Shown here piece after piece: positions 1-5,506 of a stretch of 6,219 nucleotides of DNA. The notes under the pieces are model-generated. The model made no database searches. It was given only the letters and a program-made list of their open reading frames with translations, and was not told the origin of the DNA. Numbering within the stretch: position 1 is the first letter of the stretch; each line of letters starts with the position of its first letter. Position numbers and translations under genes: made by a program. Source of the stretch: a bacterium (GTDB lineage Bacteria; Patescibacteriota; 4484-211); contig JALUVT010000135.1 in the NCBI GenBank assembly GCA_027020325.1, forward strand, positions 1 through 6,219, given 5' to 3'.

Positions 1-1
1 A

Positions 2-394
2 GGATTAGGATATTCACGGCAAAAATACCAATACTTGCCTGAAGTGAGTACTGATTCTATTTTTGCGGTCATCGGGGAAGAGTTTGGATTTATCGGGAGT
101 CTAAGCATAACTTTGGTTCTTGCTTTGCTCATCCATTACGCCTTCCAGCTCTCCCGCCGCACTTCTGACCCGACTGCTCTTTATCTGAGCAGTGGGTTAA
201 CCGCCCTTCTTGCCCTCCCAACAATCCTTAATCTGGGCAGTATGGTCGCTTTAATTCCTCTGACCGGCGATCCCCTACCTTTTATTTCCTACGGGGGAAG
301 TTCACTCTTGGCGAACTGGATAATTTTAGGTATTCTAATCAACATCGCCCGACAAAACAATGAAGGCCCGAGAAAAAAAAGAATCAAACGCTAA
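2..394 (+). CDS. ftsW: FtsW, septal peptidoglycan glycosyltransferase (C-terminal part; gene starts left of the window)
   Basis: SEDS-family membrane glycosyltransferase that polymerises lipid II into glycan strands at the division site. The frame is open from base 2, so only the last 130 residues are present. It begins with GLGYSRQKYQYLPE, close to the FtsW consensus GLGxSRQKxxYLPE. The stretch STDSIFAVIGEEFGFIG follows; its Asp (bases 53-55) aligns with the Asp proposed as catalytic in SEDS proteins. Three hydrophobic segments come next, matching the last three membrane helices, with the hallmark PLPFISYGGSSLL before the final one. The protein ends in a short basic cytoplasmic tail (RKKRIKR). 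The residue before Thr-Asp is Ser where most relatives have His. FtsW is preferred over RodA because of the GLGxSRQK motif and the murG, ftsQ, ftsA, ftsZ neighbours. The last 35 bases overlap murG, implying co-transcription. Confidence 0.95.
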   Translation, partial: GLGYSRQKYQYLPEVSTDSIFAVIGEEFGFIGSLSITLVLALLIHYAFQLSRRTSDPTALYLSSGLTALLALPTILNLGSMVALIPLTGDPLPFISYGGSSLLANWIILGILINIARQNNEGPRKKRIKR

Positions 395-1535
395 AAACAA
401 AGTCCCGCGCATAATTGTAACCGGTGGAGGATCAGGAGGTCATCTTTCACCGGCTTTGGCCGTGATGCAACAAATCCGTCAACAATGCCCGGAAGCCGAA
501 ATTCTTTATCTTGGAGGAAGATTGGCCATGGAAGGAGTACGCCAACCTTCGTTGGAACAAAAAATTCTTCCGCAAACCCCTTGGCCTCATCGCTTTATCC
601 ACGCCGGTAAACTACAACGCCGCTTTTCTCTCTCCTCACTTTGGTTATTAAAAGGGGTGCTGCCGGGCTTAATTGAGTCCTTTTATCATCTTCTCCATTT
701 TCGCCCCGCAGTTGTTTTTTCCACTGGCGGCTATGTTTCGGTCCCCGTGGTGATTGCGGCTTGGTTGCTGCGTATCCCAATCCTAATCCATGAACAAACA
801 GCAGCTTTGGGGTTAAGCAATCGCCTTGCGGCTTATCTGGCGCACGAAATTTTTATTACTTTCCGCAGTTCATTAAAGTATTTTCCCCCTCATAAAACAA
901 CCCTCACCGGTAATCCTCTAAGGGCTGAAGTTTTGCAAGCGCGCCAGAGGAGACAAAAAAAGAAAAAAAAGCAGGAATTAAAAACTATTTATCTTACCGG
1001 CGGCGCGCAAGGCTCTCACCTTCTCAATCAAACTGTCCTCCCGCTTCTCCCCGAATTAACAAAGCAATACCGTCTCATTCACCAATGCGGCGATAATCCG
1101 CGTTACCATGATTATGAAAAATTAAAAAAAGCGCGGGAAAAATTATCTCCTTCCCAACAAAAAAATTATCATCTAATCCCCTACCTTAGCGCGGAAGAAT
1201 TAAAAGAAGTTTGGACTGCCGCGGATCTTCTCATCGGCCGGGCCGGAGCGAATACGGTTTATGAAAGCATGGTCCTCGGCTTACCAACCATTTTTATTCC
1301 TATCCCTTGGGTTACAAATAATGAGCAATACAAAAACGCCCGCGTCGTTGTCAATGCCGGCAGTGGACGCATTCTGCGCGAAGAAGAACTGAGCCCCTCC
1401 CGTCTGGGGGAAGAAATCGAAAATCTCGCCGCAAACTATGAAGAATATTGGCAACGAGCGCAATCATTAAGTGCCGAAGTGCCGCTACGGGCCAGTGAAA
1501 AAATTGCCGCGAAAATTTTGCGCTATGCGACTTAG
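360..1535 (+). CDS. murG: MurG, UDP-GlcNAc:undecaprenyl-PP-MurNAc-pentapeptide GlcNAc transferase
   Basis: Peripheral inner-membrane GT-B glycosyltransferase (family GT28) that adds GlcNAc to lipid I to make lipid II. At 391 residues it is a little longer than the usual 350-360. Visible motifs are the N-terminal glycine loop TGGGSGGHLSPALAV (21-35), STGGYVSVP (121-129), HEQTAALGLSNR (144-155), TGNPLR (183-188), the second glycine loop GGAQGS (214-219), and the donor-binding RAGANTVYE (294-302) with NNEQ (320-323). Glu302 and Gln323 match the conserved nucleotide-sugar contacts. The linker between the two Rossmann halves holds a Lys-rich run (RRQKKKKKQ, about 197-205). HEQT replaces the common HEQN, and GGAQGS replaces GGSQGA. 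ATG 360 is the only usable start upstream of the first strand and gives a basic extension of about 15 residues. There is no Shine-Dalgarno sequence, so translation may be coupled to ftsW. The 3' end overlaps ftsQ by 11 bases. Confidence 0.96.
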   Translation: MKAREKKESNAKNKVPRIIVTGGGSGGHLSPALAVMQQIRQQCPEAEILYLGGRLAMEGVRQPSLEQKILPQTPWPHRFIHAGKLQRRFSLSSLWLLKGVLPGLIESFYHLLHFRPAVVFSTGGYVSVPVVIAAWLLRIPILIHEQTAALGLSNRLAAYLAHEIFITFRSSLKYFPPHKTTLTGNPLRAEVLQARQRRQKKKKKQELKTIYLTGGAQGSHLLNQTVLPLLPELTKQYRLIHQCGDNPRYHDYEKLKKAREKLSPSQQKNYHLIPYLSAEELKEVWTAADLLIGRAGANTVYESMVLGLPTIFIPIPWVTNNEQYKNARVVVNAGSGRILREEELSPSRLGEEIENLAANYEEYWQRAQSLSAEVPLRASEKIAAKILRYAT

Positions 1536-2343
1536 AAAATACTGGCAGCGAAAGAGATTACAACGCCGTCTCCAGCGCCTGCGTCGTTCCCCGAAAATTT
1601 TTATTCCCACCCCCCGCTCTTGGATTGTCATTCCTTTTAAGCCGCTCAGCCTTTTCTTAATTATTATCCTCCTTTTTCTTTCCGCCTACCTTATTTTGCG
1701 TTCCGACATTTTTCTTTTGCGTCATTTACGCCTGCAAAAAACTAATTCTCCCCATCCTAGTGTTTTGCGCGAAGAAGAACTAAAAGAATATCTTCAGCGT
1801 TATTGGGCTCGTTCTCTCCTTCTTCTTTCCCCCGCGCAAATTGAAGAAGATTTAACGCAGCATTTTCTTGCTCTGGCCGCGGTAAAAATAGAAAAAAAAT
1901 ATCCCGATACTTTAATTATTCACTACCGCGAACGGCAACCTCTGCTCATTATCGTCAACCAAGGGCGCGAATTTCTCGTTGACAAAGATGCTTTACTTTA
2001 TTTTCAATTGCAAGGAAACCTCGGAGCAACGCTACCACGGGTCCAGCTTAAAGAAGGAAGCTTGAAAAAAGGAGATTTTTTACCGGAGAAAAATATTAAT
2101 TTAATTCTCCAGGCTTTAGATAAATTAAAAAAGGAAACTAATTATCAATTTACCCGCCTTGAAATTTTGCCCGACCAAAGTTTGAAAATTTTTACCGCTG
2201 ATGACAAAAAATTTTTTCTCCCCCTCGGGCCGCAGTTTTCTTCTAAGTTATCTCTTCTATTAACTATTCTGCAACGCTACCAGCAAAAAGGTGATTTTTT
2301 TATTGAAATTGATTTGCGCTATAACAAGACTATTGTCCGTTAG
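1525..2343 (+). CDS. ftsQ: FtsQ/DivIB-type cell division protein with POTRA domain
   Basis: Bitopic membrane protein of the divisome that joins the cytoplasmic ring to septal wall synthesis, usually through FtsB and FtsL. The 272-residue product has the family layout. A very basic cytoplasmic N-terminus (1-32, many Arg) is followed by one membrane helix (about 41-58, LSLFLIIILLFLSAYLIL), a POTRA region (about 62-135), and the FtsQ beta domain to the end. The diagnostic stretch is VKIEKKYPDTLIIHYRERQP (120-139), matching the xVxRxxPxTLxIxVxERxP pattern, then FLVDKDALLYF. The C-terminus IDLRYNKTIVR matches the usual final strand. The frame extends upstream to a GTG at 1471, but ATG 1525 is preferred: it gives an 11-base overlap with murG rather than 65 bases, and the normal start of the basic tail. 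No Shine-Dalgarno sequence is visible. murC, murB and ddl, often found between murG and ftsQ, are absent here. Confidence 0.93.
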   Translation: MRLRKYWQRKRLQRRLQRLRRSPKIFIPTPRSWIVIPFKPLSLFLIIILLFLSAYLILRSDIFLLRHLRLQKTNSPHPSVLREEELKEYLQRYWARSLLLLSPAQIEEDLTQHFLALAAVKIEKKYPDTLIIHYRERQPLLIIVNQGREFLVDKDALLYFQLQGNLGATLPRVQLKEGSLKKGDFLPEKNINLILQALDKLKKETNYQFTRLEILPDQSLKIFTADDKKFFLPLGPQFSSKLSLLLTILQRYQQKGDFFIEIDLRYNKTIVR

Positions 2344-2345
2344 AA

Positions 2346-2363
2346 CAAAAGTATTGTCTTTTG
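2346..2363. repeat. Short inverted repeat just after the ftsQ stop
   Basis: CAAAAG and CTTTTG form a 6-base-pair stem with a 6-base loop, starting 3 bases after the ftsQ stop codon. The stem is AT-rich and is followed by AAAAGAAA rather than a T-run, so it is a poor terminator candidate. It overlaps the -35 element of a possible promoter. It may be chance in AT-rich DNA. Confidence 0.25.
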
Positions 2364-2382
2364 AAAAGAAACTGTTTATTCT
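2354..2382 (+). promoter_or_regulatory. Weak sigma-70-like promoter candidate, distal to ftsA
   Basis: TTGTCT (2354-2359, 4 of 6 consensus bases), a 17-base spacer, then TATTCT (2377-2382, 4 of 6). If used, it would give ftsA an untranslated leader of roughly 360 bases carrying the weak hairpins of this region. Spacing is ideal, but AT-rich DNA produces such matches often. Confidence 0.22.
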
Positions 2383-2699
2383 TCTCATTAACTAAATCCA
2401 AACACAATCAATAGAAAAAGTCCCTAAAATTAGTTCCTTGTTTTTCTTTCAATGCAAAAAAAATCATATTTCACATCTGGGGAAATAATTTTGTTTCTTT
2501 TTTCCCAAAAAACAAACCTTTTTAAGCTTTGGCAAAGGCCTACATTAAATAAACTTAGTCAAATGCGGATCATTGAAGATTATTTTCGCAAAGAAAATTT
2601 TGGCAATAGTTCGCCCTTTTTTTGCTGCCAATTACACTGTCTTTTCTCTTTTAGTTGTTATCCTCACTTCACAGCATTTTTGTTTAGACAAAACAGACC

Positions 2700-2729
2700 T
2701 TGTTTATTAAGTCCTTTCTCTGGTAATAT
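2700..2729 (+). promoter_or_regulatory. Weak extended -10 promoter candidate, proximal to ftsA
   Basis: TTGTTT (2700-2705), an 18-base spacer ending in an extended TGG element (2721-2723), then TAATAT (2724-2729, 4 of 6). Transcription would begin near 2736, leaving a leader of only about 15 bases before the GTG of ftsA. It is listed because ftsA needs some promoter, or read-through from ftsQ, and this is the best nearby match. Confidence 0.28.
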
Positions 2730-2750
2730 TGAAATAATTAAATTACTAGC

Positions 2751-4100
2751 GTGCCACGGGAAAGAATAATCGCCGGTTTAGACATTGGTTCAGATAAAAT
2801 AGTTTCTATTATCGCCCAATACTCGGAAGAGGAAGGGTTAGCAGTAATTGGTGTCTCCTCCGTAGAATCACGAGGAATTAAAAAAGGGGTCGTTGTTGAC
2901 ATTGACAAGGCAGTTGAGGCGATCAGCGAAGCTCTTTCGGCGTCCGAACGGATGGCCGGTGTTACTGTCGCCGGAGTTTATGTTACAGTCGGCGGCGTAC
3001 AAATATCTTCGGTCAATTCTCCCGGTGTAGTTGCTGTTTCTTCACCCGATACCGGCATCAATAACGGTGATGTCCAACGCGTTATTGAAGCGGCTCAGGC
3101 AATTTCTATCCCTTCATCGCGGGAAATTATCCATGTTATTCCCCGTTCCTATAATGTTGATTCTCAGGAGGGAGTTCTCGATCCCGTAGGGATGTCCGGC
3201 GTCCGTCTCCAGGTCGAAACCCATATTGTTTCCGGAGCGACCACGGCTTTACGCAACTTGGCTAAATGTGTCCAACAGGTGGGGTTGGATGTAGAAAGTC
3301 TAGTGTTTAACGGTCTGGCGGCTGCCGACGCCGTATTAACGGAAACGGAAAAAGAGCTGGGAGTGGTTCTTCTTGATATTGGCGGAGGAACAACATCTTT
3401 GGTTGTCTTTGAAGAAGGCTCTCCGGCCTATTCTGCTGTTCTTCCCTTGGGAGGAAAAAATATTACCAATGACATTGCGATCGGCTTACGCATTTCCCTT
3501 GAAGAAGCCGAAAAAATAAAACACTTTCTTTCCCGTCAAGAAGATACCGCCGCCCCTCCCACTCCTCCTGCGTCAGAAAGAAAAACAACAGACAAAGAAA
3601 AGGAAAAAAAAGAAAAAAAGAAGCCCGCGGATTTTTCTAAAAATTCTAAGAAAAAGACAGCGGCGGCTGATCAACTGGATCTTTCAACCCTTAATCTGCA
3701 AGGAATTCAAGAAATAGACCGGGCCGAAGTTTTTCAACGAATTATTAAACCGCGCTTGGAGGAAATTTTTGATTTAGCGCGACAGGAGTTAAAACGCGGC
3801 GGCTATGAAAAATTACCGCCTTCGGGTTTAGTTATCTGCGGCGGAGCAGCGCAAACTATTGGAATTACCAAAGTGGCGCAAAAGAGCCTTCGGGTGCCGG
3901 TTCGGATTGGTTATCCCCAAGGTGTTTCCGGTCTAATTGAAGAAATTTCAACCCCGGCCTTTGCCGCTGCGGTGGGGATGCTTATTTTTGCCGCCGAACG
4001 CCTCCCCACGCATACACCGCTCCCTTTTTTGAATAAACTTCCCCGCTTTCAGGATTATTGGCAAAAAGCCTGGCAATGGGCGCGGGGGTTCTTACCCTAA
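2751..4100 (+). CDS. ftsA: FtsA, actin-like membrane anchor of the Z-ring, with Lys-rich insert
   Basis: ATP-binding actin-fold protein that tethers FtsZ filaments to the membrane and recruits later divisome proteins. Visible parts are phosphate-1 IIAGLDIGSDKI (6-17), the SHS2/1C region with VYVTVGGVQISSVNSPGVV (77-95), phosphate-2 VVLLDIGGGTTSLVVF (205-220), and the adenosine motif GLVICGGAAQTIGI (359-372). The C-terminal stretch FQDYWQKAWQWARGFLP (433-449) has the Trp-rich amphipathic look of the membrane-targeting helix. At 449 residues it is longer than the usual 410-420. The excess lies in a low-complexity Pro/Lys/Glu insert (about 262-320) after EEAEKIKHFLSRQ, where relatives have a shorter loop. 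GTG 2751 is the only conventional start, because an in-frame TAA lies at 2739-2741 and the first strand begins at residue 6. No Shine-Dalgarno sequence is present. ftsZ follows after 11 bases. Confidence 0.95.
   Translation: MPRERIIAGLDIGSDKIVSIIAQYSEEEGLAVIGVSSVESRGIKKGVVVDIDKAVEAISEALSASERMAGVTVAGVYVTVGGVQISSVNSPGVVAVSSPDTGINNGDVQRVIEAAQAISIPSSREIIHVIPRSYNVDSQEGVLDPVGMSGVRLQVETHIVSGATTALRNLAKCVQQVGLDVESLVFNGLAAADAVLTETEKELGVVLLDIGGGTTSLVVFEEGSPAYSAVLPLGGKNITNDIAIGLRISLEEAEKIKHFLSRQEDTAAPPTPPASERKTTDKEKEKKEKKKPADFSKNSKKKTAAADQLDLSTLNLQGIQEIDRAEVFQRIIKPRLEEIFDLARQELKRGGYEKLPPSGLVICGGAAQTIGITKVAQKSLRVPVRIGYPQGVSGLIEEISTPAFAAAVGMLIFAAERLPTHTPLPFLNKLPRFQDYWQKAWQWARGFLP
3531..3710 (+). other. Low-complexity Lys/Glu/Pro insert within FtsA
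   Basis: These codons (about residues 261-320) encode a disordered-looking segment. APPTPPASE is followed by a charged run dominated by Lys and Glu, then PADFSKNSKKK. The DNA contains an A8-G-A7 tract (3604-3619). The flanking LEEAEKIK and VFQRIIKPRLEEIF are normal FtsA sequence on both sides and in the same frame, so this is an in-frame insertion and not a frameshift. It sits in the second half of the actin fold (domain 2, probably a 2B surface loop). Confidence 0.75.
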
Positions 4101-4111
4101 ATAGTTAAATT

Positions 4112-5182
4112 ATGCTCGTAAAACCGGAGATCAAAAAATTTGCCCGAATTAAAGTCGTTGGCGTCGGCGGCGGAGGGTCGAACGCAATCCGCAACATGAT
4201 GGAGGTGCAAAATATTCAAGGCGTGGAATTTATTGCCGTCAATACTGATGCTCAGGCTTTATCTATCTGCCCTGCTCCAACCAAAGTTCAAATCGGAGTT
4301 AAAATTACCGGAGGACTGGGCTCGGGCGGCAATCCGGAAATCGGCCGTGCCGCAGCTGAAGAAAGTGCCGACCTTCTTCATGAACATCTTACTGATACTG
4401 ATATGGTTTTTATTACCGCCGGCATGGGGGGAGGAACCGGAACCGGAGCCGCGCCAATTGTCGCGGATATTGCTAAGGGAGAGGGAGCTTTAACCGTAGC
4501 CGTGGTAACTAAACCCTTTGCCTTTGAAGGCAATCAACGGATGCGAACCGCGGAGGAAGGTATTGAAGAACTCAAAGAAAAGGTTGATGCTCTTATTACC
4601 ATCCCCAATGAACGCCTGCTGGTTGATGCTCCTCCCACTTTAAGTTTACTCGAGGCTTTTCAGCAGGCGGATGCGGTTTTGGGCCGCAGTGTTCAAGGTA
4701 TTTCCGACATCATTGTTGTCCCCGGTCTAATTAATCGTGATTTTGCTGATGTTAAAAGTATTATGCAAGATGCAGGCTCGGCATTGATGGGGATTGGAAT
4801 TGGAGAAGGAGAAGAGCGAGCCCTCAAAGCGGCGCGAGAGGCAATTGAAAGCCCTCTTCTGGAAGCCTCAATTGAAGGAGCTAAAGGCGTGCTCCTAAAT
4901 ATTACTGCGGGGCGCGATCTTAAATTGGCCGAAGTCGATACTGCGGCGCGCTTAATTGCCGAAGCCGCGGATCCCGAAGCCAAAATTATCTTTGGCGCCG
5001 CAATTGATGAAAACATGGCTGGACAAATGCGGGTTACCATTATTGCCACGGGCTTTGATGAACGCCAACAGCGAAAAAAATTAACCCCTTCTTCACCAAA
5101 CAAACCAAGCCCAACGGAAAAAGAAGAAAGAGGAGATCTTTTGCAGGAATTAGAAACCCCGGCTTTTCTTCGCCGCCGCTAA
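4112..5182 (+). CDS. ftsZ: FtsZ, tubulin-like cell division GTPase
   Basis: Cytoplasmic GTPase that polymerises into the Z-ring and organises septal wall synthesis. The 356-residue product shows every key element: [17 protein letters not shown] (13-29), the ribose-contacting [11 protein letters not shown] (40-50), the tubulin signature [12 protein letters not shown] (104-115), TKPFAFEG (133-140), and the T7 synergy loop [11 protein letters not shown] (208-218). Asp210 and Asp213 of that loop complete the active site of the neighbouring subunit. The core ends near residue 315. A short charged linker of about 30 residues leads to the conserved terminal peptide ETPAFLRRR (348-356), the docking site for FtsA and similar partners. 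ATG 4112 lies 11 bases after the ftsA stop, with AT-rich spacing and no Shine-Dalgarno sequence. The gene shares a transcript with ftsA and converges on the CDGSH gene 50 bases downstream. Confidence 0.98.
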   Translation: MLVKPEIKKFARIKVVGVGGGGSNAIRNMMEVQNIQGVEFIAVNTDAQALSICPAPTKVQIGVKITGGLGSGGNPEIGRAAAEESADLLHEHLTDTDMVFITAGMGGGTGTGAAPIVADIAKGEGALTVAVVTKPFAFEGNQRMRTAEEGIEELKEKVDALITIPNERLLVDAPPTLSLLEAFQQADAVLGRSVQGISDIIVVPGLINRDFADVKSIMQDAGSALMGIGIGEGEERALKAAREAIESPLLEASIEGAKGVLLNITAGRDLKLAEVDTAARLIAEAADPEAKIIFGAAIDENMAGQMRVTIIATGFDERQQRKKLTPSSPNKPSPTEKEERGDLLQELETPAFLRRR

Positions 5183-5232
5183 AGGTTAATTTTTACCTCC
5201 ACCTATCTTTTTGAAATTTACAAGCCCTAAAA

Positions 5233-5451
5233 TTATTCCCCTTCTTTTTTGGCGTCAACTAAACGAACTTCTTTTCGCTGCCCTTGCTGATATAAATAAA
5301 GCCGCCCCTCATCTTCATCCTGAGTTTGACGATGCGAACCATCACAAAAGGGAAATTTAGCCGATAATCCGCACTGACAAAACCAAAAATCCTTCCCTGC
5401 TATTTTTATCCGCTGCGGCTCTTGCTTTTTTTTAATAATTACCCGGGCCAT
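5233..5451 (-). CDS. Small CDGSH-type [2Fe-2S] iron-sulfur protein
   Basis: A 72-residue protein with one zinc-finger-CDGSH (mitoNEET-like) motif, CQCGLSAKFPFCDGSH (residues 25-40). Cys25, Cys27, Cys36 and His40 are the 3Cys-1His ligands of a labile [2Fe-2S] cluster. The spacing C-x-C-x2-S-x3-P-x-C-D-G-S-H fits the family exactly. A short basic strand region precedes the motif and an acidic-to-basic tail follows it. There is no signal peptide or membrane helix, so it should be a soluble cytoplasmic protein. Small bacterial CDGSH proteins are thought to take part in electron transfer, cluster transfer or redox sensing; the specific role here is unknown. An upstream TTG (codon 5484-5482) would add 11 residues, but ATG 5451 is preferred because the TTG lies within a -35-like element and the extension precedes the normal domain start. 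The gene is divergent from prs and convergent with ftsZ. Confidence 0.85.
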   Translation of the reverse strand: MARVIIKKKQEPQRIKIAGKDFWFCQCGLSAKFPFCDGSHRQTQDEDEGRLYLYQQGQRKEVRLVDAKKEGE

Positions 5452-5457
5452 GTTTTT

Positions 5458-5484
5458 ATTAGACAACAAAATCACCCTTGCCAA
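5458..5484 (-). promoter_or_regulatory. Promoter candidate for the CDGSH gene
   Basis: Reading the minus strand, TTGGCA (5484-5479, 5 of 6 consensus bases) is followed by a short 15-base spacer and TCTAAT (5463-5458, 5 of 6). An alternative -10, TAATAA (5461-5456), has 17-base spacing but only 3 of 6 matches. With TCTAAT, transcription would start at or next to the A of ATG 5451, giving a leaderless mRNA. That fits the absence of a Shine-Dalgarno sequence. The -35 occupies the same base pairs as the prs -35. Confidence 0.35.
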
Positions 5485-5506
5485 ATTAAGATTTTGTTTT
5501 TAAGAT
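5478..5506 (+). promoter_or_regulatory. Promoter candidate for prs
   Basis: TTGCCA (5478-5483, 5 of 6), a 17-base spacer, then TAAGAT (5501-5506, 4 of 6). The expected transcription start is near 5513, only a few bases before GTG 5516, so the mRNA would be almost leaderless. The palindrome at 5507-5532 begins at the very next base, a position typical of repressor operators. Confidence 0.42.

Larger units (their letters stand above)
2344..2750. other. AT-rich intergenic region between ftsQ and ftsA
   Basis: These 407 bases contain no gene I can support. GC content by hand count is about 29%, against roughly 45% or more in the flanking genes. One open frame (2452-2769) exists but looks accidental. 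Three weak inverted repeats are visible: CAAAAG/CTTTTG (2346-2351 with 2358-2363), GGGAAA/TTTCCC (2480-2485 with 2501-2506) and TTGGCA/TGCCAA (2600-2605 with 2626-2631). None has the long U-tract of an intrinsic terminator. An imperfect direct repeat shares 11 of 12 bases (AAAACAAACCTT at 2509-2520 and AAAACAGACCTT at 2690-2701). Its position makes it the likely site of ftsA-ftsZ transcription control. I see no tRNA or known riboswitch. Confidence 0.7.

Noticed and set aside
595..780. Short minus-strand frames inside murG (595-780, 1281-1463) and prs (5990-6184), and a plus-strand frame inside ftsZ (4233-4493).
   Set aside because: All lie within strongly supported genes and show no protein-family motifs.
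1471..1524. A GTG start for ftsQ at 1471, adding 18 residues.
   Set aside because: It would overlap murG by 65 bases and add residues not expected of the family. ATG 1525 gives the usual short overlap.
2600..2631. A tRNA-like or terminator hairpin around TTGGCA/TGCCAA and the nearby GTTCG.
   Set aside because: There are only six pairs with a 20-base loop, no cloverleaf arms pair, and no terminal U-tract follows.
2754..2759. CCACGG at the ftsA start as a half-site of the prs palindrome.
   Set aside because: The hexamer also occurs inside several genes (for example near 2035, 3241, 5046 and 5768), so a lone half-site carries no weight.
2452..2769. A 105-codon plus-strand open frame between ftsQ and ftsA, overlapping the ftsA start by 19 bases.
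   Set aside because: It lies in 29% GC spacer DNA, its translation is rich in Phe, Cys, Leu and Lys with no recognisable domain, there is no ribosome binding site, and it would overlap the well-supported ftsA.
4693..5103. A 136-codon minus-strand open frame opposite ftsZ.
   Set aside because: It is fully antisense to conserved FtsZ codons and its Ala/Ser/Arg-rich product is what GC-rich antisense frames give. It is a shadow.
5183..5232. A bidirectional terminator between ftsZ and the CDGSH gene (AGGT/ACCT at 5183-5186 and 5195-5198, then a T5 run at 5208-5212).
   Set aside because: The stem is only four pairs with an 8-base loop and the T-run is displaced by several bases. I cannot call it a terminator.
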